Shown: piece by piece, positions 44,686 to 51,632 of the stretch
Position numbering within the stretch: the stretch's first letter is position 1
How the letters are laid out: the number at the start of each line of letters is the position of its first letter
From: Streptomyces aculeolatus
Lineage (GTDB): Bacteria > Actinomycetota > Actinomycetes > Streptomycetales > Streptomycetaceae
DNA length: 64,000 nt
Direction: 5' to 3'
Assembly: GCF_020400605.1 (NCBI RefSeq)
Contig: NZ_JAINRD010000002.1
Coordinates: 465,269-529,268, forward strand
The notes under the pieces: generated by a model
Told to the model about the DNA's origin: nothing
Seen by the model: the letters and a program-made list of their open reading frames with translations, nothing else
Databases searched by the model: none
Program-made: the position numbers and the translations under genes

Positions 44686-45939
44686 TCAGCCCCTTCCGTG
44701 TGCCATCCGCGACCGGCGGGCCGCGGAGTCCAGGGCGACGGCGACGAGCAGCACGAGGCCCGTGATGATGAAGCGGTACGAGGAGTCGAGGTTGAGCAGC
44801 GTCAGCCCGCTGGAGATCGACTGGATGACCAGCACCCCCAGCAGCGCGGCGAACGCCGAACCGCGGCCGCCGAAGAGGCTGGTGCCGCCGATGACCGCGG
44901 CGGCGATGGCGTTGAGGTTGACGTCCGCGGTGCCGGTGGACTGGTTCGCCGCCGCCAGCCGCGCCGCGGCCAGCACGCCGCCGATCGCCGCCAGCGCCGA
45001 GCACATGACGAACGCGGAGGTGTAGACGGCGCGGACGTTGATGCCGGCCCGGCGGGCGGCCTCCGCGTTGCCGCCCACCGCGTACAGGGACCGGCCGAAC
45101 TTCGTCTTCGTGAGGACGTAGTGCACCATCAGCACCAGGCTGACGAAGAGCATGAACATCCAGGGGACGCCACGGGTGCGGTTGAGGTAGTAGACCGTGA
45201 ACAGCAGCGCCGCCGCCAGCAGCCCCGCCTGCAGCCCGAGCCACTGCATCGACGCCGACGACAGCCCGGCGCGGCGCCGGCTGCGGGCCCGTACCCAGCC
45301 CACGGCGAGGAAGCCGCCGGCCGCCGCGACCGCGAAGACGTAGGCGAGCGCCTCGGGGACGAACCACACCTGCGCGAACTTCACCAGCGGCGAGTCGAAC
45401 GGGATGTTGATGGCGTTCTGGTCGCGCAGCAGCCACAACTGCACGCCCAGGAAGGCCAGCAGCCCGCCCAGGGTGACGACGAAGCTGGGCACGCCGAAGC
45501 GGTTCAGTATCTGGCCGTAGAGCCAGCCGATCGCGCAGCCGCCGGCGATCGCGACGGCGAGCGCCAGCACCAGCGGCTGCTCGTGCTTGACCATGACGAC
45601 GGCCGTGGCCGCGGCCGAGACGCCGCTGACCGAGCCGACCGACAGGTCGATCTGTCCGACCAGCAGCACGCAGACGATGCCCAGCGCGATGACGCCGAGG
45701 GGCACCATCTCGAAGGTCAGGTTCACCAGGTTGGTGCTGGACAGGAAGGTCTGGTTCAGCGCCTGGAAGATCGTCCAGATGACCAGGATGCCGGCGACGA
45801 CGGGCAGCATGCCCAGGTCGCCGTCGCGGGTGCGGCGGACGGCGGCGCGCACGCTGTCGCCGATGCCCTGGGGCGTCGTCAGCCGCTCGTCCTGCAGGTC
45901 GGCGGCGGCCTTGCCCAGCGGAGTGTCCAGGGATGTCAC
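44686..45939 (-). CDS. Sugar ABC permease (XylH-like)
   Basis: A 417-residue membrane permease with about ten hydrophobic segments. Family landmarks are GQIDLSVGSVSGVSAAAT, PSFVVTLGGLLAFLGVQLWLL, KFGRSLYAVGGNAEAARRAGINV and AAVIGGTSLFGGRGSAFAALLG, closely parallel to xylH in the same window. ATG overlaps the ATPase stop (ATGA), and kinase 2 starts 4 nt after its own stop. It is the channel subunit of the second xylose-type importer. Confidence 0.88.
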   Translation of the reverse strand: MTSLDTPLGKAAADLQDERLTTPQGIGDSVRAAVRRTRDGDLGMLPVVAGILVIWTIFQALNQTFLSSTNLVNLTFEMVPLGVIALGIVCVLLVGQIDLSVGSVSGVSAAATAVVMVKHEQPLVLALAVAIAGGCAIGWLYGQILNRFGVPSFVVTLGGLLAFLGVQLWLLRDQNAINIPFDSPLVKFAQVWFVPEALAYVFAVAAAGGFLAVGWVRARSRRRAGLSSASMQWLGLQAGLLAAALLFTVYYLNRTRGVPWMFMLFVSLVLMVHYVLTKTKFGRSLYAVGGNAEAARRAGINVRAVYTSAFVMCSALAAIGGVLAAARLAAANQSTGTADVNLNAIAAAVIGGTSLFGGRGSAFAALLGVLVIQSISSGLTLLNLDSSYRFIITGLVLLVAVALDSAARRSRMAHGRG

Positions 45940-46772
45940 GGCAGTTCCTTCTCTTTCCGCGGGGCCGCGTCCGGCTGCGTTTCACCGGCCGCGGCTCTCC
46001 GGGCCGCGCGCTGCGCGACCACGTTGTCCACGGCGCCGGTGATCGCGGCGACGACCTGCTCCGAGGTGACGGTGCGGGCGTCGAAGACGCCGTTGTTGCG
46101 GCCGAGGCGGAGCACGGCCACCCGGTCGGCGACGGCGCGAACGTCGTCCATGTTGTGGCTGATCATGACGACGCCGAGGCCGTTGCCCTTCAGCCGCTCG
46201 ATGAGGTTCAGCACCTCGGCCGTCTGCGCCACGCCGAGCGCGGCGGTCGGCTCGTCGAGGAGGATCACCTCGGGCTTGCCCAGCAGCGCGCGGGTGATCG
46301 CCACCGTCTGGCGCTGGCCGCCGGAGAGGGCGGCCACCGGCACGTCGAGGGTGGGGATACGGGCCGACAGCTCCCGCAGCAGCTCCCAGGAGCGCGTCTC
46401 CATCCTGACGTCGTCCAGCATCCAGGGGCGTAGCTCCTGGCCGAGGAAGAGGTTCGCCTTGACGTCGAGGTTCTCGCACAGCGCCAGGTCCTGGAAGACG
46501 GTGGCGATGCCGATGGCCTGCGCGTCGGCCGGGGAGCCGAGCGAGACCTCCCGGTCGTGGAAGGCGATGGTGCCCCCGTCGGGGGTGTAGACCCCCGACA
46601 GGATCTTCACCAGCGTGGACTTGCCGGCGCCGTTGTCCCCGACGACGGCCACCACCTCGCCGGCGGCCACGTCGAGGTCGATGCCGGTGAGCGCGGCGAC
46701 GGCGCCGAACTGCTTGCTGACGCCGCGCAGGGACAGCACGGTGGGCGCGGCCGGGGCGGCGGGGGCTGTCAT
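45936..46772 (-). CDS. Sugar ABC transporter ATPase (single NBD)
   Basis: A 278-residue ATPase paralogous to XylG of this window. Walker A GDNGAGKSTLVKIL, signature ALSGGQRQT, Walker B VILLDEPTAALG and switch MISHNMDDV are present, with the shared end RLGRNNGVFDARTVTSEQVVAAITGA. The first 10 residues are Ala/Pro-rich, and the C-terminus is a charged tail. ATG follows AAAGGAAAAGGG. Its stop overlaps the permease start. A hairpin separates it from the binding-protein gene. Confidence 0.88.
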   Translation of the reverse strand: MTAPAAPAAPTVLSLRGVSKQFGAVAALTGIDLDVAAGEVVAVVGDNGAGKSTLVKILSGVYTPDGGTIAFHDREVSLGSPADAQAIGIATVFQDLALCENLDVKANLFLGQELRPWMLDDVRMETRSWELLRELSARIPTLDVPVAALSGGQRQTVAITRALLGKPEVILLDEPTAALGVAQTAEVLNLIERLKGNGLGVVMISHNMDDVRAVADRVAVLRLGRNNGVFDARTVTSEQVVAAITGAVDNVVAQRAARRAAAGETQPDAAPRKEKELP

Positions 46773-46824
46773 CGTGACCCTTTTCCTTTCGTTTCGCCGG
46801 GTACGGAGTTCGCGGGGGGTGCTG

Positions 46825-46853
46825 AGCCCGCCGGGCACTGAGCCCGGCGGGCT
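46825..46853 (-). terminator. Hairpin between the sugar-binding gene and the ATPase gene
   Basis: A perfect 11-bp stem AGCCCGCCGGG/CCCGGCGGGCT (46825-46835, 46843-46853) with a 7-nt loop lies 18 nt after the binding-protein stop. It mirrors the hairpin between xylF and xylG and probably reduces or processes the downstream message. Confidence 0.6.
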
Positions 46854-46870
46854 GCGGAGGCTGCGCGGGG

Positions 46871-47947
46871 TCAGCTGATCCCGAGGCTCTCGCAGTCCTT
46901 GGCGTACTCGCGGGTGCAGACGTCCCCGGCCTTCAGCACGCCGTCGGGGCCGAAGATGACCTCCTTGAGGTTCTCCTGCGTCACGACGGTCGGCTGGAAG
47001 AGCTGGGACGGCGTGTCGAAGAGCTGGGTGTCGGCCTTCGGCTTCTTGCCCTGCATGAAGTCGTACGTGACCTCGGCGGCGGCCTCGGCGACGGTCTTGA
47101 TCGGCTTGGAGATGGTGTTGTACTGGTCGCCCGCGATGATCCGCTGAACGGCCGCAAGCTCGGCGTCGTTGCCGGTGACCGGCGGGACCTGGGCCTCGGC
47201 GGCCTTGAACGCGGCGATCGAACCGCCGCCGGTGCCGTCGTTGGCGGCGACCACGCCGGCGATGCGGCCGGAGTACTGCGAGATCTGGCCGCTCACCCAC
47301 TGCTGGGCCTTCTCCGGCGACCAGTCGGGGGTGTCGTACTCGGCGAGCAGCTTGTAGCCGCTGTCGTCGACCGCGTTGTGGATGCCCTTCTTGATCAGCC
47401 CGGCGGCGGCGTCCGTCGGCGAGCCGTTGACCTGGAGGATGCCGCCCTCGGCCTGCTCCTTGTCGAGGTGGTCGACGAGGGACTGGCCGATGGACTCGCC
47501 GATCGCCTCGTTGTCGAACGAGACGTAGAAGTCGGCGGGCTTGGTCGGGATCGGCCGGTCGTACGCGATGACCTTGACGCCCTGCGACTGCGCGGTCTGC
47601 ACGATGGTCGCCGCGGACTCGGAGTCGACCGGGTCCAGGACGATGACCTTGGCGCCCTGCGCCATGGCGGAGTTGGCCTGCTGCTGCTGGAGGGCGGCGT
47701 CGCTGTCGGCGTTCTGGTAGATGACCTTGCACTCGTCGCAGAGTTCGGCCATGCGCTTCTTGAACAGCGGGGCGTCGTACTGCTCGTAGCGCGTGGAGGC
47801 CAGGTCGGGCATGAGGAACGCGACCTTGCCGGCCCCGGTGCCGCCGCCCTTGCCGTCGTCACCCGAATTGCCGGGCTCCTCGGCGCAGGCCGTCAGTGCG
47901 CCGGTGGCGAGGATGCCGGCGAGAGCAAAACTGGCCAGTCGTCTCAT
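46871..47947 (-). CDS. Sugar-binding lipoprotein (XylF-like)
   Basis: A 358-residue lipoprotein: signal peptide with lipobox LTACAE, then a Gly/Asp-rich linker. The binding-protein core has VAFLMPDLASTRYEQYDAPLF, IYQNADSDAALQQQQANSAMA, VIVLDPVDSESAATIV, YDRPIPTKPADFYVSFDNEAIG, VNGSPTDAAAGLIKKGIHN, GVVAANDGTGGGSI and PVTGNDAELAAVQRI. It resembles XylF of this window over its whole length but differs in ligand-side segments. AAGGAG lies upstream of ATG. It is the first gene of the leftward operon. The ligand is unknown. Confidence 0.88.
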   Translation of the reverse strand: MRRLASFALAGILATGALTACAEEPGNSGDDGKGGGTGAGKVAFLMPDLASTRYEQYDAPLFKKRMAELCDECKVIYQNADSDAALQQQQANSAMAQGAKVIVLDPVDSESAATIVQTAQSQGVKVIAYDRPIPTKPADFYVSFDNEAIGESIGQSLVDHLDKEQAEGGILQVNGSPTDAAAGLIKKGIHNAVDDSGYKLLAEYDTPDWSPEKAQQWVSGQISQYSGRIAGVVAANDGTGGGSIAAFKAAEAQVPPVTGNDAELAAVQRIIAGDQYNTISKPIKTVAEAAAEVTYDFMQGKKPKADTQLFDTPSQLFQPTVVTQENLKEVIFGPDGVLKAGDVCTREYAKDCESLGIS

Positions 47948-48041
47948 GTTCCACTCCTTGCTCGTGTCCTTGCTCAGGGGCGCTGGGGGCGCTGGCGCTC
48001 GAGGCGCTGGGTGCTGTGAAGGCGACGCACACGAAACTCGG

Positions 48042-48251
48042 ATGTTTCATTCATGTCAACGGGCCTCAGAAACTGAACAACGCCCCCCGGTAATGCACCC
48101 CTTTGAGTGTTCGCTCGATCAGGGGCGGTTAACATCGACACGATGGCCGATGCGGTGGGGGGCTATGACAGCGCAGGCAGTCGCGTCGCCATCCGCTTCG
48201 CGCGCCGCCCTGAGCGGTGCCTAGCGTCCGGATACGGGAATGTTCACTTCA
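48042..48251. promoter_or_regulatory. Repeated elements in the DeoR/sugar operon gap (candidate operators)
   Basis: The 326-nt gap 47948-48273 contains three related direct elements: ATGTTTCATTCA (48042-48053), GTGTTCGCTCGA (48107-48118) and ATGTTCACTTCA (48240-48251), fitting RTGTTYNMTYSA. GAAACTGAACAA (48069-48080) is a weaker inverted copy. DeoR-family repressors bind several such TGTTC-rich repeats. The last copy lies just upstream of the deoR ribosome site. Control of both the regulator and the operon is inferred. No other feature was recognised in the gap. Confidence 0.5.
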
Positions 48252-48273
48252 CAGAAAGAGAACAGGAGTTTCC

Positions 48274-49080
48274 ATGGGGGCAGAGACCCGGCAGCCGGCC
48301 GACATGAGCGGGCGAAAGCCTCGTGAGCGGAGAGACCGCATCAAAGGTCGTGTAGTGGACGAAGGCTTCGTCCGCATCGAGCAGTTGGCCGACGAACTCG
48401 GCGTGACCCCCATGACCATCCGCCGGGACCTCGACCATCTGCAGAGCAGAGGCTGGCTCCGCAAGGTCCGCGGCGGCGCCACCGCCCAGCCCTCGACCGC
48501 CTTCCACGGCGACGTACGCCACCGCACCCAGGCGATGACGGCCGAGAAGAACGCCCTGGCCCGCGCCGCGCTCCCGCTGGTCAAGTCCGGCCAGTCGGTG
48601 ATCATCGACGACAGCACCACCGCCCTGGCCCTGACCCGCCTGCTCACCCAGCAGGCCCCGCTGACCGTCATCACGAACTTCGTCCCGGTCACCCAGGTCC
48701 TCGCCGGCAGCCCCGGGATCGAGCTGATCTCCCTCGGCGGCACGTACTACCCCGCGTACGACGCCTTCCTCGGCCTGCGCACGGTCGACGCGGTCACCAG
48801 CCTGTACGCGGACACCCTCTTCGCCTCCACGACGGCGATCACCCGCGGCCACTGCTACCACCAGTCACAGGAGACGGTGGCGGTCAAACGCGCCCTGATG
48901 GAGGCGTGCGCCCGCAAGATCCTGCTGGTCGACCACACCAAGTTCCGCCGCCGGGGCCTGTACCAGCTCGCCCCGGTGACGGCCTTCGACCTGGTCATCG
49001 TCGACTCGGGGATCTCCCCGGCCGACCTGGACGCCCTTCAGGCGGACGGCGTGGAGGTCCTGGTCACCCACCCGGAGTGA
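48274..49080 (+). CDS. DeoR/GlpR-family transcriptional regulator
   Basis: A 268-residue regulator. The N-terminal DeoR helix-turn-helix (RIKGRVVDEGFVRIEQLADELGVTPMTIRRDLDHLQSRGWLRKVRGG, read in parts) is followed by the DeoRC sensor domain with IIDDSTTALALTRLL, LISLGGTYYPAYDAFLG, DTLFASTTAI and ILLVDHTKFRRRGLYQLAPVTAFDLVIVD. The family senses phosphorylated sugars. ATG at 48274 has AACAGGAG upstream. It is divergent from the sugar operon, whose kinases could make its inducer; this is inference. Confidence 0.9.
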   Translation: MGAETRQPADMSGRKPRERRDRIKGRVVDEGFVRIEQLADELGVTPMTIRRDLDHLQSRGWLRKVRGGATAQPSTAFHGDVRHRTQAMTAEKNALARAALPLVKSGQSVIIDDSTTALALTRLLTQQAPLTVITNFVPVTQVLAGSPGIELISLGGTYYPAYDAFLGLRTVDAVTSLYADTLFASTTAITRGHCYHQSQETVAVKRALMEACARKILLVDHTKFRRRGLYQLAPVTAFDLVIVDSGISPADLDALQADGVEVLVTHPE

Positions 49081-49101
49081 GCTACCGGGGCCGCGCGGGG
49101 G

Positions 49102-49611
49102 TCAGGGGGTGGCTTCGGGAGGCGGGGCCTCTTCCTCGTCGTCGACCACGTGGACCGCGGCCTCCTCGGCCGAGGCCGCGGCGCCGTTGATGCCCGCGTC
49201 CGCGGCGACCATGTCCTTCTCCGCGTCCTCGTGCGCCCCCTCGTCCGGGGCGACCAGACGGCCGGCGCGGCGGTCGCCGACCTCGTCGTCGATCAGCTCG
49301 CCGTCCGTGTCGGCGATGTCGCCGAGGCCGTCGTCGTCGGGGAGGAGCGGCGGGTCCGGGACCTCCTCGGCGAGGCGCTCGTCCAGGGACTCGCCGCGGC
49401 GCTGCTCCGCGGCGGTGACGCCGGTGTGCTCGACGCCGCGGGGCTTCTCGGGCGGGGAGTAGCCCTCGTCCAGGGGGTCGACGAACCCGTCGAGGGTGTC
49501 CTCGGGCGGCAGCAGCCCCTCGTCGTCCTGGGCCCCGTCGCCGGGCGCGCCGGAGGGCTGGTAGACCTCGTCGCCCGCGGCGCTGTCGTCTTCGCCGTCG
49601 CTGCCCGTCAC
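49102..49611 (-). CDS. DUF5709 domain protein
   Basis: A 169-residue very acidic protein with the DUF5709 core LLPPEDTLDGFVDPLDEGYSPPEKPRG (in parts), VEHTGVTAAEQRRGESLDERLAEEVPDP and LIDDEVGDRRAGRLVAPDEGAHEDAEKDMVAADAGINGAAASAEEAAVHVV. No signal or membrane segment; large parts look disordered. GTG at 49611 follows AGGAGG at 5 nt, which is better than an in-frame ATG further upstream. Function unknown; the family is common in actinomycetes. Confidence 0.85.
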   Translation of the reverse strand: MTGSDGEDDSAAGDEVYQPSGAPGDGAQDDEGLLPPEDTLDGFVDPLDEGYSPPEKPRGVEHTGVTAAEQRRGESLDERLAEEVPDPPLLPDDDGLGDIADTDGELIDDEVGDRRAGRLVAPDEGAHEDAEKDMVAADAGINGAAASAEEAAVHVVDDEEEAPPPEATP

Positions 49612-49704
49612 ACGCGCCTCCTGTGCAGAGTGTCCCGCTGGGGTCATCCTCGGCGCGGCCGGGGAGCGGGGACACCTGGGCGGGGCGATCGGGTGGCGGC
49701 GGGG

Positions 49705-49738
49705 GGTTCGCCACCGCCACCCTTGGCAGTGGCGAACC
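49705..49738 (-). terminator. Hairpin downstream of the flavohaemoglobin gene
   Basis: Arms 49705-49718 and 49725-49738 pair over 14 bp with one mismatch and a 6-nt loop. It begins about 30 nt after the stop of the flavohaemoglobin gene. An alternative stem (GGTGGCGG with CCGCCACC, starting near 49692) overlaps it. Confidence 0.65.
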
Positions 49739-49768
49739 GGCACATGCCGCCGGACTACCCGCGCGCCC

Positions 49769-50995
49769 TCACCGGTCCGCCGGGTTGATCCATTGCGGCT
49801 GCGACGGGTGCAGGAACCACGACGAGTGCCCCGGCTCCCGCCCCCCGTGCTCCGGCGGCGGTACGTGGTCGTAGGCGATCTGCTCCGGCGGCGTTCCGTA
49901 CCCCCGCACCGTCTCCCGCACGTCCGAGATGAACTGCGCCGGCCCCGACACGTACACCCGGTGCTTCGGCCAGTCCCGGTGCGCCGACAGCGCCGCCTCC
50001 AGACGGCGTGCCGTCGCGCCCTGGCGCTCCGTGCGCTCCGGCGTGATCACCGTGACGTCCACCCACGAGTGGTTCTTGCGCAGCGCGTCGACGGCCTCCG
50101 GGTCGTAGAGGTGCGACGGGCTGCGGGCCACCAGGAACAGCCGGGCCGTGGTCGGGGTCCAGCGGCGGACCATCTCCTCCAGCAGGGCCCGGATCGGCGC
50201 CCAGCCCGTGCCCGCCGCGATGAAGGTCACCGGCTGCCCCGCGCGCTTCGGGAGGACCGCCGTGCCCGCAGGGGCGCCCAGGCGCAGGGTGTCGTTCGGG
50301 GCGATCCGATCCACTAATAGCGGGCTCAGCAGGCCGCCGTCGACTCTGCTGACGTGCAGGTCGATGGTGCGGTCGGCGCGCGGGGCGCAGCCGATGGAGT
50401 ACGGGCGCCACACCCGCGGCACCTGCGGGGCGGAGACGCTGACGAACTGGCCCGCGGCGTACGGGAGCGTCCGGTCCGGGAGCAGGGTCAGGACCGTGAC
50501 GCCCGGGGCGGCCCGGTGGCGGGCCACGACCCGGCAGTCCCACCAGCGCGGCGCCTGCTGCTTGTCCGCCTCCTCGCTGCCGCCGATCATCGCCTCGGAG
50601 AGGACCTTGTACGCGCCGAGCCACGCCTGCTCCGTCTCCTCGTCCCAGGTGTTCGGCAGGCCGAAGCGGAGCGCGGCGATCAGGCTCTCGCCGACCGCCG
50701 CGTAGTGCTCGGGGCGGGCGTCGAACTTGCGGTGGTCGCGCCCCAGCGTCGCCAGGTAGCGGGGCAGGTCCGGGTCGTCGAGGCGCTGCACGACGAGGGT
50801 GAGGGCGGCGAAGAGGCGGTCGCGCTGCTCGGACATGTCCGCCGGGAACAGCTCGCGGACCCCCGGATTGCGGGCAAACAGATGCGAATAGAAATACTTG
50901 GCGACATGGTCGGCTCTGCGTTCAACTCGGGCAAAACTCGCCCGGATTCGCTCGTTTGCATCCACGCATACGGACGGTACTGACCCATGGGTCAC
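49769..50995 (-). CDS. Flavohaemoglobin-like protein (globin plus FAD/NAD reductase)
   Basis: A 408-residue two-domain protein. The globin domain (about 10-140) has a CD1-type phenylalanine in VRELFPADM and a proximal histidine in LGRDHRKFDARPEHY (H88). The reductase part has WRPYSIGCAP for FAD, then GGLLSPLL, and the NAD motif FIAAGTGWAPIRALLEE with VYVSGPAQFISDVRE. Flavohaemoglobins turn nitric oxide to nitrate. The C-terminus carries an extra tail of about 35 residues rich in His and Pro. GTG at 50995 is chosen by frame; its ribosome site GAAGAAG is weak. Confidence 0.85.
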   Translation of the reverse strand: MTHGSVPSVCVDANERIRASFARVERRADHVAKYFYSHLFARNPGVRELFPADMSEQRDRLFAALTLVVQRLDDPDLPRYLATLGRDHRKFDARPEHYAAVGESLIAALRFGLPNTWDEETEQAWLGAYKVLSEAMIGGSEEADKQQAPRWWDCRVVARHRAAPGVTVLTLLPDRTLPYAAGQFVSVSAPQVPRVWRPYSIGCAPRADRTIDLHVSRVDGGLLSPLLVDRIAPNDTLRLGAPAGTAVLPKRAGQPVTFIAAGTGWAPIRALLEEMVRRWTPTTARLFLVARSPSHLYDPEAVDALRKNHSWVDVTVITPERTERQGATARRLEAALSAHRDWPKHRVYVSGPAQFISDVRETVRGYGTPPEQIAYDHVPPPEHGGREPGHSSWFLHPSQPQWINPADR

Positions 50996-51079
50996 TTCTT
51001 CAACACGGCCTCGAACAAGTTTCCCAAGTCGCCACCGAATGTCTGTTCCGCCCGGGGCCCAGCAAGTGGAACGGGCCGC

Positions 51080-51598
51080 CTAGAGGCGGATCTCCAGCAC
51101 CCGTCCCGGCCACACCGGCCGCCCGGGGCGCTCCACCGAGAACGTCGCGCCCGGCGTGAAGCCCAGCCGCTCGTACTGCCGCGCCAGCGCCCCGCCGCCG
51201 CCTCCGAAGCAGTCCACCCGCAGCAGCCCGACGCCCCGCCGTGCCGCCTCCGCCCGCGCGTCCGCCACCAGCGCCGCGCCCACCCCCGAGCCGGCCAGCG
51301 CCCGGTCCGTCACCAGCAGCCGGATGTACAGCTCCGGCTCCCCGGCCGCCGGGACGAACTCCTGCGGCTCGTCCGCGAGCACGCACACCCCCGCCACGGC
51401 GCCCCCGGGCGCCTCCGCGACCCGTACCAGGAAGTCGCGTGCGTACTTCTCGACCTGCGCCACCCGCTCCGGCAGCCCCGAGAACGGCTCCGTGCCCCAC
51501 TGCTCGGTCCGCCCCCGCGCCGTCAGCCACGCCACCGCACCGTCGAGCAGCGCGAGGACGGCGGGAGCGTCGGCAGGGCCTCCTGTACGTATCTTCAT
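51080..51598 (-). CDS. GNAT family N-acetyltransferase
   Basis: A 172-residue acetyltransferase. The acetyl-CoA motif appears as LYIRLLVTDRALAGSGVGAALVADARAEAARRG (read in parts), preceded by VAGVCVLADEPQ and followed by LLRVDCFGGGGGALARQYERLGFTPGATFSV. Substrate unknown. The protein begins MKIRTGGPADAPAVLALLDGAV. Upstream of the ATG no Shine-Dalgarno sequence is visible, so a leaderless or coupled start is possible. It follows the PS-pyruvyl-transferase gene by 34 nt on the same strand and may be in the same transcript. Confidence 0.82.
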   Translation of the reverse strand: MKIRTGGPADAPAVLALLDGAVAWLTARGRTEQWGTEPFSGLPERVAQVEKYARDFLVRVAEAPGGAVAGVCVLADEPQEFVPAAGEPELYIRLLVTDRALAGSGVGAALVADARAEAARRGVGLLRVDCFGGGGGALARQYERLGFTPGATFSVERPGRPVWPGRVLEIRL

Positions 51599-51632
51599 GT
51601 ACGGGAATCTAGCCGGGCCCGGCACGCCGCGC

